A DNA stretch of 64,000 nucleotides from Dehalococcoidia bacterium (GCA_040902535.1 JBBDXD010000006.1:104497-168496); one strand, 5' to 3'. Positions 32,116-42,226 are shown, counted from the first letter of the stretch. The notes: generated by a model not told the origin, from the letters alone. Numbers and translations: made by a program.

Positions 32116-33404
32116 ACGAGCCCCAAACGTCTGAAACTATCGTCGACGTGCCGCGTGTAGTCGTCGTACGTGAAGATCGCATCGAGCGCGGAAGCTTCGA
32201 GCCGAGAAGTCACGTCAGGATCGGCTTCGAGGAGCCCGCGCAGCGGCGTCCGGTCGTGCCATGCCTGCATCGACGCGCGCTGCACGATCTTGTACGCGTC
32301 CTGCCGCGACATGCCGGTCTCGATGAGCGCCAGCAGCACCTTCTGCGAGAACACGAGCCCCTGCGTCATCTCCAGGTTCTCCCGCATGCGCTCCGGGAAC
32401 ACGTTCATGCCGCGCACGATGTCCGTCATCACCGCGATCATGTAGTCGAGCAGAATGCACGAGTCGGGGAGCACGATGCGCTCCGTCGAGGTGTGCGAGA
32501 TGTCACGCTCGTGCCACAACGCGACGTTCTCGAGCGACGTCATCGCGTTGCCGCGCACCACGCGCGCAAGCCCGCAGATGCGTTCGGCCAGCTCCGGGTT
32601 GCGCTTGTGCGGCATCGCGCTCGATCCCGTCTGACCCTCCGAGAACGGCTCCTCGGCTTCGCGCACCTCTGTGCGCTGAAGGTGCCGAAACTCGACTGCA
32701 AACCGTTCGAGCGATGCGGCGATCACGGCGAGCGTGGTCATGAAGAACGCATGCCGGTCGCGCGGCACGATCTGCGTGCTCACCGGTTCGACGGTAAGCC
32801 CCAGGTGCGTGCACACCTTCTCCTCGATCTCCGGCGGCACGGTGGCGTGCGCGCCCACGGTGCCGCTGATCTTGCCGTACGCCACCTGCGCCTTCGCCTC
32901 GGCGAGCCGTGACTGCGCGCGCCGCACCTCCGCCACCCATCCCGCCAGCTTCAACCCGAACGTCGTCGGCTCCGCGTGTACGCCGTGTGTCCGCCCGATC
33001 GTCAGCGTGTCCTTGAACTCGATCGCCCGCTTCTCGATGGCGTCGCGCAGGCCGTGCAGCCCCTCCTCGAGCAGCGTCGCCGCGTCGCGGAGTTGCAGTG
33101 CCGTCGCCGTGTCCCACACATCGGACGATGTCAACCCGAGGTGTACCCAGCGACCTTCGTCGCCAAGACTGTCGGCGACCGAGCGCAGGAACGCCGTCAC
33201 GTCGTGATGCGTCTCGTCCAGGTAGCGCATAATGCTGTCCATGTCGTACGTGGCATTCCGCACCTTCGCCGCGTCGGCCGCCGGGATGCGCCCGGCGTCC
33301 GCCCACGCGTCGACGACCGCCACTTCGACCTGCAACCAGCGGTCGAATTTACCCTTCTCCTCCCAGATCGCGCCCATCGCCGGGCGTGTGTACCGCTCGA
33401 TCAT
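32112..33404 (-). CDS. purB: Adenylosuccinate lyase
   Basis: 430 residues. Splits SAICAR to AICAR and adenylosuccinate to AMP. Motifs: RYTRPAMGAIW, ETHHDVTAFLRSVAD, LTSSDVWDTA, GRTHGVHAEPTTFG with the catalytic His, and the signature loop GSSAMPHKRNPELAERI. The ATG at 33404 begins the conserved N-terminus; an upstream in-frame start adds five residues. Confidence 0.95.
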   Translation of the reverse strand: MIERYTRPAMGAIWEEKGKFDRWLQVEVAVVDAWADAGRIPAADAAKVRNATYDMDSIMRYLDETHHDVTAFLRSVADSLGDEGRWVHLGLTSSDVWDTATALQLRDAATLLEEGLHGLRDAIEKRAIEFKDTLTIGRTHGVHAEPTTFGLKLAGWVAEVRRAQSRLAEAKAQVAYGKISGTVGAHATVPPEIEEKVCTHLGLTVEPVSTQIVPRDRHAFFMTTLAVIAASLERFAVEFRHLQRTEVREAEEPFSEGQTGSSAMPHKRNPELAERICGLARVVRGNAMTSLENVALWHERDISHTSTERIVLPDSCILLDYMIAVMTDIVRGMNVFPERMRENLEMTQGLVFSQKVLLALIETGMSRQDAYKIVQRASMQAWHDRTPLRGLLEADPDVTSRLEASALDAIFTYDDYTRHVDDSFRRLGLV

Positions 33405-33501
33405 CGAAAAACCTTGCACGAAGCCGTCGCGTTGCCGGCTTTCAATTCACTTCTGCTGACGTCATGGGTGATGCTCTCGGAGCTTGCTGGGACCGCCCAG
33501 T

Positions 33502-33963
33502 CTAACCAGTACTCAGCGATTCGCGGTAGGCGTCGTACTTCGCCCGCACGTCGTCGTGCTTCAGCGACAGGATCTCCGCCGCCAGCGTCGCGGCGTTGCG
33601 CGCACCCCACGCGCCCACTGCCACCGTCGCCACGGGCATCCCCGGCGGCATCTGCACGATCGAGTACAACGCGTCAATGCCCCTCAACTCGCTCGACGCC
33701 AGCGGCACGCCGATCACCGGCAGCGGCGTGTACGCCTTGCACACGCCCGGCAGCGCCGCCGCGCCCCCCGCCGCTGCGATGATGACCTCGAACCCGCGCT
33801 CGCGCGCCGACGACACGAACTCACGCACCCTGTCAGGGGCGCGGTGCGCCGACATCACGTGCACTTCATGCTCGATGCCAAACTTCGTCAGCGTGTCCAT
33901 GCAGGTCTGCATAACGTCCATGTCGGACTTCGATCCCATCAGCACGGCGACGAGCGCGCTCAC
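33502..33963 (-). CDS. purE: N5-carboxyaminoimidazole ribonucleotide mutase
   Basis: 153 residues, class I PurE. Motifs: VLMGSKSDMDVM, VMSAHRAPDRV with the catalytic His, AAGGAAALPGV and SIVQMPPGMPVATVAVG. GTG start overlaps the purD stop. purK, its usual partner, is not in the window. A 97-base gap separates it from purB. Confidence 0.95.
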   Translation of the reverse strand: MSALVAVLMGSKSDMDVMQTCMDTLTKFGIEHEVHVMSAHRAPDRVREFVSSARERGFEVIIAAAGGAAALPGVCKAYTPLPVIGVPLASSELRGIDALYSIVQMPPGMPVATVAVGAWGARNAATLAAEILSLKHDDVRAKYDAYRESLSTG

Positions 33964-35261
33964 GCCCGCACCGCCTCGCTCGCGCCGATGTCCCGGCGAT
34001 AGTGCATGCCCCCGAAGCCGATCCGCTCAACATTGCGGTAGACGCGCTCGCGCGCTTCGGCGAACGTCGGCGCCGTCGTCGTGACGGCGAGGACGCGGCC
34101 GCCGTTCGTAACGAAGCGCCGATCTTCGATGCGCGTGCCCGCGTGAAACACCGTGACGTCGCTATCGACGTCTTCCAGGCCGCTGATCGGCTTGCCAGTC
34201 TCGTACGTGCCCGGGTATCCACCCGAAGCGAGCATCACCGCGATCGAGGCGCCGTCCTGCCAGCGCACATCGATCGCGTCGAGCGTGCCGTTCGCGCAGG
34301 CAAGCATGATCTCGAGCAGGTCAGACTGCAGTCGTGGCAACAGCGCCTCCGCCTCCGGGTCGCCAAAGCGCGCGTTGAATTCGATCACGCGCGGCCCGTC
34401 GGAAGTCACGAACAGCCCCGGGAAGATGACGCCCGCAAACGGCGACCCCTCCGCCGCGAGCCCCCGCACGACCGCTTCCGTCACGTCGCGGCGAATCGCG
34501 TCCGCCGTCGAAGCGTCCAGCCATGAGGGCGAACTGTACACGCCCATGCCGCCCGTGTTCGGCCCGGCGCCCCCGTCGAAGATCGCTTTGTGATCGCAGG
34601 AAAACGGCATGTGCGCGACGCTCTTGCCGTCCGTGAACGCGTGCGCGCTTACTTCGCGGCCCTTCAGCTTGTCTTCGATCACGACGACGCGCCCCGACGC
34701 GCCGAGGGAGCGCTCGACCATCAGCGAGCGCAGCGCCTCGATCGCCTGCTCATGCGAATCGGTGACGATCGCGCCTTTCCCGGCGGCGAGCCCGTCTGCC
34801 TTGACAACGACGTCGCTATCGCGCGACTCCACGTACCGCCGCGCCTGCTCGAAGTCGTCGAAGCGCGCCGCGACGCTCATCGGGATCGCGTTGCGCTCCA
34901 TGATCTCCTTGGCGAACGCCTTCGACGCCTCGATGCGCGCCGCGGCCTTCGTCGGTCCGAACGCGGTGATGCCGGCAGCCTTGAGCGCATCGACCAGCCC
35001 CAGCCCAAGCGGGTCATCCGACGCGACAGCCACCAAGTCGGCGCGTCGCTCGCGCGCCATCGCAACGACTGCGCTGCAGAACGCCGCCACCTCTGCGTCC
35101 GGCGCGTGCGGCTTCGGGATCGCCAGCGGCAGCGTCTCGGCGACCTGCGCGATGCCGGCGTTGCCCGGCGCCACGAACAGGTCGCTGACCTTCGCCGATT
35201 GGCGCAGCTTCCACGCGATCGCGTGTTCGCGCGCGCCCGCGCCGATCACCAGTACGTTCAT
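33960..35261 (-). CDS. purD: Phosphoribosylamine-glycine ligase
   Basis: 433 residues, ATP-grasp enzyme for the second purine step. Motifs: VLVIGAGAREHAIAWKL, VAPGNAGIAQVA, DPLGLGLVDAL, VVKADGLAAGKGAIV, FNARFGDPEAEALLPRL and the GGYPGTYETG loop. The ATG overlaps the stop of a small membrane protein gene by 4 bases. Confidence 0.95.
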   Translation of the reverse strand: MNVLVIGAGAREHAIAWKLRQSAKVSDLFVAPGNAGIAQVAETLPLAIPKPHAPDAEVAAFCSAVVAMARERRADLVAVASDDPLGLGLVDALKAAGITAFGPTKAAARIEASKAFAKEIMERNAIPMSVAARFDDFEQARRYVESRDSDVVVKADGLAAGKGAIVTDSHEQAIEALRSLMVERSLGASGRVVVIEDKLKGREVSAHAFTDGKSVAHMPFSCDHKAIFDGGAGPNTGGMGVYSSPSWLDASTADAIRRDVTEAVVRGLAAEGSPFAGVIFPGLFVTSDGPRVIEFNARFGDPEAEALLPRLQSDLLEIMLACANGTLDAIDVRWQDGASIAVMLASGGYPGTYETGKPISGLEDVDSDVTVFHAGTRIEDRRFVTNGGRVLAVTTTAPTFAEARERVYRNVERIGFGGMHYRRDIGASEAVRA

Positions 35262-35458
35262 GAGACGGCGCCGCCATGGTTCAGCCGCCGCAGCACGACG
35301 AACGCCACCGCCACCAGCAGCAACGGCATGACAAGACGGCTCGCGACGCCGCTCTGCTTCTCCGCCGCCGGCGGTGCCTCGATTTCACCCGGCTCGTCGG
35401 ACTTCGTGTCGCTCGTGTGGGCGCGTCCGTTCGTGCTCGGTGCGTGCTCGGTCGTCAT
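35258..35458 (-). CDS. Small tail-anchored membrane protein between guaA and purD
   Basis: 66 residues. A polar, disordered N-terminal 40 residues (Thr/Ser/Glu/Pro-rich) is followed by one hydrophobic segment (LVMPLLLVAVAFVVL, residues 43-57) and a short Arg/His tail. Start ATG 35458 lies 4 bases after the guaA stop region and the stop overlaps purD, so it is embedded in the operon. No family recognised; the overlap is the main evidence that it is real. Confidence 0.6.
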   Translation of the reverse strand: MTTEHAPSTNGRAHTSDTKSDEPGEIEAPPAAEKQSGVASRLVMPLLLVAVAFVVLRRLNHGGAVS

Positions 35459-35462
35459 CGGG

Positions 35463-37124
35463 TCACTCCCACTCGATCGTGCCCGGTGGCTTCGACGTGA
35501 CGTCGTACACAACACGGTTCACGCCCGGCACTTCGTTCACGATGCGGCTGCTGATCCGCGCGATCACATCGTACGGCAACCGCGCCCAGTCGGCCGTCAT
35601 CGCGTCTTCCGCCGTCACGGCCCGCAGCGCCACGACGTGCCCGTACGTGCGGTAGTCGCCCATCACGCCGACCGAGCGCGTGTCCGTCAGCACCGCGAAC
35701 GACTGCCACAGTTCGTGGTACAGCTTCGCCTTCTTGATCTCGTTCATGACGATCCAGTCGGCGGCTTGCAGCACCGCCACGCGCTCCGCCGTTACCTCGC
35801 CGATGATCCGGATCGCGAGCCCCGGACCCGGGAACGGCTGCCGGTAGACCATCTCGTCGGGCAATCCGAGCGTGAGTCCCACCTGCCGCACCTCGTCCTT
35901 GAACAGGAAGCGCAGCGGTTCGATCAGCTCGAACGTCAACTCCTTCGGCAGACCGCCGACGTTGTGGTGCGTCTTGATCTTCGCCGCCGTACCGTGCCCC
36001 GTCGCGCTTTCGATGACGTCCGGATACGTCGTGCCCTGCGTGATGAAGTCGACCTTGCCGATCTTGTCGGCCTCCGCCTCGAACACGCGGATGAACGTCT
36101 CGCCGACGATGCGTCGCTTTTGCTCAGGGTCGGTGATGCCCCGAAGCTGCGTCAGGAAGCGCTCGCCGGCATCGACGTGTACCAGGTTCATGTCCATGTG
36201 GCGCTCGAACGTATCGACGACGCGCTCGGGTTCCTCGCGGCGCATCAGGCCGTTGTCGACGAAGATGCACGTCAATTGGTCCCCAACCGCCTTGTGTACC
36301 AGCGTCGCCGCGACCGCCGAATCGACGCCGCCCGAAAGCGCACAGATCACGCGCCCGTCGCCCACCTGCTTCCTAATGCGGTTGATGCTGTCCGCGACGA
36401 AGTTCCCCGCCGTCCAGTCGCCCTTGCAGCCGCAGACCTTGTACAGGAAGTTCTCCAGGATCTGCTTGCCGTGCGGCGTGTGTACGACTTCCGGATGAAA
36501 CTGGATGCCGATCATCCCGGCGCCGTTCGTCATCGCCGCGATCGGCGAGTTGTCCGAGTACGCGAACGAGGAGAATCCCGGCGGCATCTGCGTTATGCGG
36601 TCGCCGTGCGACATCCACACGGGCATCGAGGCCGGCAGTCCGTCGAACAGCGGCGAGTCGATGTCCCCCTGGTGTACGACGGCATGGCCGTACTCCCGCT
36701 GCTCAGCCGGCGCGACCCTGCCGCCGAGTTGATAGGTCAGTGCCTGCATCCCGTAGCAAATGCCTAGGATCGGCAGGTCCTTCTCGAACGCCCACGTCGG
36801 GATCTTCGGCGAGTCGAACTCGTAGATGCTCGCCGGCCCGCCCGAGAGGATGACGCCGCGCGGCCGCATCGCCTCGACCTGCTCCCACGGCGTGTCCGGC
36901 GGCACCAGTTCGCAGTACACCCGGCACTCGCGGATCCGACGCGCGATCAGCATCGAGAACTGCGACCCGAAGTCGATGACCACGACGGCTTCCGGCTGAA
37001 TCGGGAGCGCCGGCTGCTGCTCCGCGGGGGCTTCGCCGCTCTTCTCGCGGGCGATTTCCAGGTACGTGGAAACCTCGACATCACCCGAAGCGCGAATGCG
37101 GCGGGAACTCTGCTCGTCGGACAT
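35463..37124 (-). CDS. guaA: GMP synthase (glutamine-hydrolysing)
   Basis: 553 residues. Class I glutamine amidotransferase domain ([22 protein letters not shown] with the nucleophile Cys, [11 protein letters not shown] with His/Glu), then an ATP-pyrophosphatase domain ([17 protein letters not shown]), and the C-terminal dimerisation domain ([12 protein letters not shown] here as [22 protein letters not shown] end). About 45 extra N-terminal residues precede the amidotransferase. ATG 37124 has AGGA at 7 bases; a second in-frame ATG lies at 37142. First gene of the purine block, divergent from the TsaC-like gene. Confidence 0.95.
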   Translation of the reverse strand: MSDEQSSRRIRASGDVEVSTYLEIAREKSGEAPAEQQPALPIQPEAVVVIDFGSQFSMLIARRIRECRVYCELVPPDTPWEQVEAMRPRGVILSGGPASIYEFDSPKIPTWAFEKDLPILGICYGMQALTYQLGGRVAPAEQREYGHAVVHQGDIDSPLFDGLPASMPVWMSHGDRITQMPPGFSSFAYSDNSPIAAMTNGAGMIGIQFHPEVVHTPHGKQILENFLYKVCGCKGDWTAGNFVADSINRIRKQVGDGRVICALSGGVDSAVAATLVHKAVGDQLTCIFVDNGLMRREEPERVVDTFERHMDMNLVHVDAGERFLTQLRGITDPEQKRRIVGETFIRVFEAEADKIGKVDFITQGTTYPDVIESATGHGTAAKIKTHHNVGGLPKELTFELIEPLRFLFKDEVRQVGLTLGLPDEMVYRQPFPGPGLAIRIIGEVTAERVAVLQAADWIVMNEIKKAKLYHELWQSFAVLTDTRSVGVMGDYRTYGHVVALRAVTAEDAMTADWARLPYDVIARISSRIVNEVPGVNRVVYDVTSKPPGTIEWE

Positions 37125-37154
37125 CACGTATCCTGTGCGCATGAAGGGCGGTGG

Positions 37155-37832
37155 ATGCAGTCTAGTCCGATGCCGCTCGCACGGTCAATATTTTCTGCTC
37201 ATCGACATAAGCGTTTGGACGAGAAAGAACAGTTCCGCCACGCCATCGACGTGCTGCGGCAGGGCGGCATCGTCGCCATGCCGACCGACACCGTCTACGG
37301 CCTGATCGCCGTCGCGTCGGACAGCGCCGCCGTCGATCGCGTCTACCAGGCGAAGGTCCGCGACCCCGTGCAGCCTATGCCCCTCTTCGTCGGCTCGCTC
37401 GAGCAGGCGGAACTCATCGCCGGGATGAACGCGACGTCGCGGCTGCTTGCCTCGCTGTTCTGGCCCGGCGCGCTCACGCTCGTCCTGCCCGGGCAGACGA
37501 CATTCAGGACCCGCGCCGCGGCAGGTGGCGACACGATCGCCGTGCGCGCGCCCGCCGACCAGTTGCTGCGTGAGATCGCGCTCCAACTCGGCCCGCTCAC
37601 CGGCACGAGCGCCAATATCGCCGGTCGCGAGGAGACGCACGACGCCGCGGCCGCGCGCGAACAACTCGGCGACGTCGTCGACTTCGTCGTCGATGCGGCG
37701 CCCGTCGCCACCAGCAAGCCTTCGACGATCGTCGACGTCACGGATCCCGCGCAGGTGCGCGTCCTGCGCGAGGGTGAGATCACCCGCGAGATGCTGCGCG
37801 ACGCGCTCGCGGGCGCCGCAGAGGTGATCTAG
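37155..37832 (+). CDS. tsaC: L-threonylcarbamoyladenylate synthase (TsaC/Sua5 family)
   Basis: 225 residues. Makes threonylcarbamoyl-AMP for the t6A modification of tRNA. Motifs: [31 protein letters not shown] (normally KxR-x2-KPL), [38 protein letters not shown] and PSTIVDVT. The usual Lys of the KR-x-K-S motif differs (QPMP), as in some YrdC-only proteins. The first 20 residues are not conserved, so the true start may be later. Confidence 0.85.
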   Translation: MQSSPMPLARSIFSAHRHKRLDEKEQFRHAIDVLRQGGIVAMPTDTVYGLIAVASDSAAVDRVYQAKVRDPVQPMPLFVGSLEQAELIAGMNATSRLLASLFWPGALTLVLPGQTTFRTRAAAGGDTIAVRAPADQLLREIALQLGPLTGTSANIAGREETHDAAAAREQLGDVVDFVVDAAPVATSKPSTIVDVTDPAQVRVLREGEITREMLRDALAGAAEVI

Positions 37833-37853
37833 GATCGGACGGGAGGCCACGCC

Positions 37854-38234
37854 TTGCCGCAAATCATTCGGCTCCAGCACGCTGCCGTCACCGTACCCGC
37901 CGATGGCCTCGAGACGGCGCGGAAGTTCTACACCGAGATCCTCGGCCTGCGCGAGGTGCCGCGCCCGCCGGAGCTGCGCGAACGTCCCGGCATCTGGTAC
38001 TCGTTCGGCACGACGGAGCTGCACATTCAGGCACGCCCCGACGCGCCGCGCGAGACCGGCGATCGCCATCCCGCACTGATCGTCGATGACATCGACGCGT
38101 GGCGCGACCGCCTCTCGCATCACGGCATCGAGATCATCGACCAGCCGACGATCTACAACCGGCGGCGCTTCAACGTCCGCGATCCTTTCGGCAACCTGCT
38201 CGAGCTCATGACGGAAGGCGACGCCTCGCCGTGA
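37854..38234 (+). CDS. VOC family protein
   Basis: 126 residues, glyoxalase/dioxygenase-like single domain. LQHAAVTVPADGLETARKFYTEILGL, the middle LHIQAR, HPALIVDDIDAW, and the C-terminal DPFGNLLELM, giving a metal-ligand Glu. TTG start 21 bases after the tsaC stop; its stop overlaps the polyprenyl synthase start. Role unknown. Confidence 0.75.
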   Translation: MPQIIRLQHAAVTVPADGLETARKFYTEILGLREVPRPPELRERPGIWYSFGTTELHIQARPDAPRETGDRHPALIVDDIDAWRDRLSHHGIEIIDQPTIYNRRRFNVRDPFGNLLELMTEGDASP

Positions 38235-39286
38235 CGCCCGGATTCGCCCCGCCAGACCTGCAGCGCGTCGATGATGCGCTGTCGCGGTACCGCGACCCCG
38301 TCCTCGCCGGCATGCGCAACGCGCTCGAACGCCCGGGCGTCGAACATGTGCGATTCATGCGATATCACCTCGGCTTCGAGGACGCGGAGGGCAAGCCGGC
38401 CGAATCGACCGGCGGCAAGATGCTGCGTCCCGCCCTAGTACTGCTCGCCTGCGAGGCCGCAGGCGGCGATGCCTCCCGCGCGATGCCCGCCGCCGTCGCC
38501 ATCGAACTGCTGCACAACTTCTCATTGATCCACGATGACATCGAAGACGCGAGCGAGACACGCCACGGCCGCACCACGCTCTGGAAGCTCATCGGCGTTC
38601 AGCAAGCGATCAACGCCGGCGACGGACTGTTCGTGATCGCCCAGCGCACGCTGGTCGATCTTGCGGACGCCGGCGTGCCGCCCGCACGCGTGCTCGCGGC
38701 ATCGCGCATGCTCAACGACGCTTGCATCGCGCTGTGTGAAGGCCAGTACGCGGACATCAACTTCGAACGGCGCGACCGCATCTCGCAAAACGAGTACGAG
38801 GCCATGATCGCCGGCAAGACGGCAGCGCTCATCGGCGCATCCACCGGCATCGGCGCCATCGCCGGCGGCGCCGATGACGCGACCGTCGCGGCGCTTGCGA
38901 TGTGCGGCATCCGCCTCGGCATGGCCTTCCAGATCCAGGATGACGTGCTCGGCATCTGGGGCGAAGCGTCCGAGACGGGAAAGTCCGCCGCGGACGATAT
39001 CCGCGCCAGAAAGAAATCGTTCCCGGTCGTCTTCACGTTCGACCACCTCGAAGGCGCCGCGCTCGAAAAGCTCGAGCGCATCTACGCATCGCCGGCGCCC
39101 TCCGACGCCGCCGTCGCCGACGTGCTCACCCTGTTCGACTCCGTCCGCGCCCGCCAGGCGGCAACGTCGATGGCGGAACAATGGGCGACGCAGGCCATCG
39201 AGTCGCTACGCCCGCTGGAACTCAACCCGGACCGCCGCGAAGAGATCGAGGCGCTCGCGTCGTTCTTCGTCCACCGCCGGTCGTGA
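38231..39286 (+). CDS. Polyprenyl diphosphate synthase
   Basis: 351 residues, all-helical trans-prenyltransferase. First Asp-rich motif LIHDDIED, preceded by GGKMLRPALV; second region AFQIQDDVLGIWG, where the DDxxD is reduced to DDVLG as in many bacterial members. KSAADDIRARKKSFPVV is the Lys-rich product-side loop. Probable products are geranylgeranyl- or longer diphosphates for quinones or carotenoids; chain length cannot be read from this. GTG start with 4-base overlap. Confidence 0.9.
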   Translation: MTPGFAPPDLQRVDDALSRYRDPVLAGMRNALERPGVEHVRFMRYHLGFEDAEGKPAESTGGKMLRPALVLLACEAAGGDASRAMPAAVAIELLHNFSLIHDDIEDASETRHGRTTLWKLIGVQQAINAGDGLFVIAQRTLVDLADAGVPPARVLAASRMLNDACIALCEGQYADINFERRDRISQNEYEAMIAGKTAALIGASTGIGAIAGGADDATVAALAMCGIRLGMAFQIQDDVLGIWGEASETGKSAADDIRARKKSFPVVFTFDHLEGAALEKLERIYASPAPSDAAVADVLTLFDSVRARQAATSMAEQWATQAIESLRPLELNPDRREEIEALASFFVHRRS

Positions 39287-39298
39287 TGCACTGCCATC

Positions 39299-39327
39299 GT
39301 CATTCAGAGCGAAGCGAAGAATCTCTC
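39299..39327 (+). repeat. Solo copy of the dispersed GTCATTC repeat
   Basis: About 29 bases starting GTCATTCAGAGCGAAGCG and ending GAATCTCTC. It lies alone between the polyprenyl synthase gene and pgk, with no inverted partner and no GIY-YIG gene nearby. Confidence 0.85.
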
Positions 39328-39404
39328 GCGCCATCGCGCACCGATCGAGATAGGGGGCGCATACTCGTGATAGTCACGTCAGCGGCCCCGGGCGAGGCCT
39401 GCGC

Positions 39405-40592
39405 ATGAACAAGAAGACGATTCGCGACATTGATGTGGACGGCAAGCGCGTGCTCGTGCGCGTTGACTTCAACGTACCCATCGACAAAGAAACCGGCCGC
39501 ATCCTCGATGACACGCGCATCCGCGCCGCGCTGCCGACGATCAACTACCTGCGCGAGCACAACGCCAAGGCGCTCCTCGTCTCGCATCTCGGCCGTCCCG
39601 ACGGTCATATCGTCGAGTCGGCGCGCATGGCGCCCGTGGCCGCCCGACTCGCCGAACTGATCGGCGCCCCCGTGCCCGTCGCGACCGACGTCGTCGGCGA
39701 CTCCGCGAAGAACGTCGCGTCGTCCCTGCCGCCTGGCGGCGTCGCCATGCTCGAGAACGTGCGCTTTGAGCCAGGCGAAGAGAAGAACGACGACGCGCTC
39801 GCCCGCGCCCTCGCGTCCTTCGCCGATGTCTACGTCAACGACGCCTTCGGCACGGCGCATCGCGCGCACGCCTCGACCGCTGGCGTCTCGAAACACCTGC
39901 CCGCGGTCGCAGGCTTCTTGATGCAGAAGGAGATCGACTTCCTGGGGCGCATCGTCGGTGATCCCGAGCCGCCGGTCGCGGCCATCATCGGCGGCGCCAA
40001 GATCAGCTCGAAGATCGGTGTGCTGCAGCACCTGTTGTCGAAGGTGAATACGCTGCTCGTCGGAGGCGGCATGGCGAGCACGTTCCTCAAGGCGCAGGGC
40101 GTCTCGGTCGGCGCGTCGCTCGTCGAGGACGACCAGCTCGACACCGCGCGCCAGATCATCGAAGACGCGAAGCGCCGCAATCTGACGATCGGGCTGCCTG
40201 TCGACGCCGTTATCGCCGATACGTTCGCGGAGGACGCACAGTCACGCACCGTCGACATCGCAGACGTGCCCGACGGCTGGCTGATCCTCGACATCGGCCC
40301 GAAGACCGTCGCTGACTACGAAGCGAAGCTCACGGGCGCGAACACCGTCGTCTGGAACGGCCCTCTCGGCGTCGCCGAGTGGGAACCGTTCGCGCACGGC
40401 TCGCACGCCATCGCGCGCGCCCTCACCGGCTCCGACGCCACCGTCGTCATTGGCGGCGGCGAAACCGTCGCGATGGTGCAGGACCTCGGCCTCGCGGACC
40501 GCTACGCGCACGTCTCCACGGGCGGCGGCGCCTCCCTCGACTTCCTCGAAGGCCGCGAACTCCCCGGCGTAGCGGCGCTGCTCGATAAGTAG
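39405..40592 (+). CDS. pgk: Phosphoglycerate kinase
   Basis: 395 residues. Glycolysis/gluconeogenesis. Motifs: [17 protein letters not shown] (signature), [69 protein letters not shown] and [11 protein letters not shown]. No downstream tpiA or gap gene. Normal length. Confidence 0.97.
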   Translation: MNKKTIRDIDVDGKRVLVRVDFNVPIDKETGRILDDTRIRAALPTINYLREHNAKALLVSHLGRPDGHIVESARMAPVAARLAELIGAPVPVATDVVGDSAKNVASSLPPGGVAMLENVRFEPGEEKNDDALARALASFADVYVNDAFGTAHRAHASTAGVSKHLPAVAGFLMQKEIDFLGRIVGDPEPPVAAIIGGAKISSKIGVLQHLLSKVNTLLVGGGMASTFLKAQGVSVGASLVEDDQLDTARQIIEDAKRRNLTIGLPVDAVIADTFAEDAQSRTVDIADVPDGWLILDIGPKTVADYEAKLTGANTVVWNGPLGVAEWEPFAHGSHAIARALTGSDATVVIGGGETVAMVQDLGLADRYAHVSTGGGASLDFLEGRELPGVAALLDK

Positions 40593-40607
40593 GTCCGCGC
40601 GCTCCGT

Positions 40608-40636
40608 TTGACCCGCCGCAGACGCCTTGTTACCCT
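40608..40636 (+). promoter_or_regulatory. Weak promoter candidate before rplY
   Basis: TTGACC at 40608-40613, 17-base spacer, TACCCT at 40631-40636 (3 of 6), 44 bases before the L25 start. Confidence 0.3.
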
Positions 40637-40680
40637 CTCGTGGGCCTTTGGGCTCTATTTTTTCGGGAGTCAACGAATCC

Positions 40681-41361
40681 ATGGCGAACAACTCACTCAG
40701 CGCCGCTCCTCGCACCGTGCTCGGTAAGAAGGTGAAGGCGCTCCGGCGCTCAGGCGTCACCCCCGCCAACATCTACGGCCACAAGGTCGACTCCACTGCC
40801 GTCCAGGCCGACACGGCGGAGCTGACGCACCTCCTGCGCGCCGCCGGCCGCAACGCGATCATCGACCTCACGGTAGAAGGCGAGGCGGCGCCGCGGACCG
40901 TTGTCGTCCGCAACATTGGCCGCAATCCCGTCACGAGCCAGATCCTGCACATCGACTTTTTCCAGGTCTCCATGACCGAGACCATGAAGGCCGAGGTGCG
41001 CGTCGTGCTCACCGGCTCATCCTCCGCCGTCTCCGACATGCAGGGCGTGCTGCTGCAAATGATCGAGTCGGTATCGGTCGAGGGGCTCCCGGGTGACATC
41101 CCCGCCGAGTTCCTGGCCGATGTCTCCGTCCTGACACAGCTCGAATCATCGATCCACGTGCGTGACCTGCACATCGACGAGACGAAGGTCACCGTCACCA
41201 CCGACCCCGATGTCGTCGTCGCTCGCGTCGCAGCGCCACGGCTAGCGGCCGCTGAGGAGGAAGAGGCGGCGGCCGCTGCAGAGGGCGCCGAGGCGCCGGC
41301 CGAAGGCGCCGAGGGCGCTGCCCCCGCCGAAGGTGCCAAGCCCGAAGAGGGCGGCGAGTAG
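40681..41361 (+). CDS. rplY: 50S ribosomal protein L25 (CTC-type)
   Basis: 226 residues, the long bacterial L25/CTC form that binds 5S rRNA. The N-terminal TL5 domain reads VLGKKVKALRRSGVTPANIYG, and the C-terminal beta domain includes FFQVSMTETMKAEVRVVLTG, LPGDIPAEFLADVS and SIHVRDL. It ends in about 40 residues of Ala/Glu/Gly-Pro low complexity (repeated EGAEAPAEGAEG), typical of such tails but long. Terminator hairpin downstream. Confidence 0.92.
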   Translation: MANNSLSAAPRTVLGKKVKALRRSGVTPANIYGHKVDSTAVQADTAELTHLLRAAGRNAIIDLTVEGEAAPRTVVVRNIGRNPVTSQILHIDFFQVSMTETMKAEVRVVLTGSSSAVSDMQGVLLQMIESVSVEGLPGDIPAEFLADVSVLTQLESSIHVRDLHIDETKVTVTTDPDVVVARVAAPRLAAAEEEEAAAAAEGAEAPAEGAEGAAPAEGAKPEEGGE

Positions 41362-41382
41362 CTCTACGGCCACACTTGAAAC

Positions 41383-41413
41383 AAAAAAAGGGGCGCGACG
41401 AGCGCCCATTTTG
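41383..41413. terminator. Bidirectional rho-independent terminator
   Basis: GGGCGC (41391-41396), loop GACGA, GCGCCC (41402-41407), with ATTTTG after it on the plus strand and seven A before it, giving a U tract on the minus strand. It separates rplY and the convergent methyltransferase gene. Confidence 0.85.
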
Positions 41414-41431
41414 CATCGTCTTCGCCGCGTG

Positions 41432-42226
41432 TTAGCGCTTCTGCGCGCTCACGAACACGCGCTGGCGATACGGCTGCAGTTGCAGCGTCAGCGTCACCTC
41501 TCCGGCCAGCGCGGTGTACGCGGCCTCGCCCATCTCGCTGGTAAGCTCCGCCTTCGCATCGACGATCGCCTGGTATGCCTGCGTCAGCCGTACGCGCCAG
41601 CCCGCCGTCTCGGCGCAGCTCACCACGTCGAACCCTGCCTGTTCCAGGAGCGGGCTGTAATCGGCCACCGGATCCATTCCAAGCACCGGCACGCCGGCGA
41701 CGCGCTCCGGCTCCAGCTCGAAGCACGCAAACGCCAGGCGCCCGCCGGGCCGAAGAATGCGCGCGATCTCGTGGAGCGCGGCGCGCTTATCCGGCGCGTA
41801 CTGCAGCGCGTCGACGCTGATCGCGGCGGCCGCAGATCCAGCATCGAGTCCGGTCTGCGCAAACGATCCTTGCGTGAACCTTGCGACGGGCGCCGGTTGC
41901 AGCGATGCTGCTCGTTCGCGAGCGCCCGCCAGCGCGACCGATGAGATATCGACGCCGACGAGCCCCGCGCCGGCCCCCCGCGCGATCCACAACCCCGGAC
42001 CCGCCATGCCGCACGCGAGATCGACGAGCGTGTCGCCATCGCGCAAGTTCAGTGCCGCCGCCATCGTCTGCATCTCGGCGAGCGTCAGGAAACTGATGTG
42101 CTCGAACCCCGCAGGGTAATCCTCGCCCGTCGCATGCGTACGCCAGATCTTGTGGAACGTCGGGCTGTCTGACATGGCGCCGTAAACGGCGTCGTAGCCC
42201 GCTGCGACGCGGTCCGTGTCGTCCAT
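41432..42226 (-). CDS. Class I SAM-dependent methyltransferase
   Basis: 264 residues. Motif I LVDLACGMAGPGLW, motif II VGVDISSVAL, post-motif AAAISVDALQYAPD and IARILRPGGRLAFACFE. Resembles UbiE/Coq5-like small-molecule methyltransferases. The ATG at 42226 has GAGGG about 7 bases upstream; the longer frame upstream is not conserved-looking. Next to it, on the same strand, is a 2Fe-2S protein gene. Substrate unknown. Confidence 0.85.
   Translation of the reverse strand: MDDTDRVAAGYDAVYGAMSDSPTFHKIWRTHATGEDYPAGFEHISFLTLAEMQTMAAALNLRDGDTLVDLACGMAGPGLWIARGAGAGLVGVDISSVALAGARERAASLQPAPVARFTQGSFAQTGLDAGSAAAAISVDALQYAPDKRAALHEIARILRPGGRLAFACFELEPERVAGVPVLGMDPVADYSPLLEQAGFDVVSCAETAGWRVRLTQAYQAIVDAKAELTSEMGEAAYTALAGEVTLTLQLQPYRQRVFVSAQKR

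Noticed and set aside
34590-36767. Open frame of 725 codons on the plus strand over purD and guaA
   Set aside because: It is antisense to well-identified genes in GC-rich DNA; codon content is Arg/Ala/His-biased with no motif.
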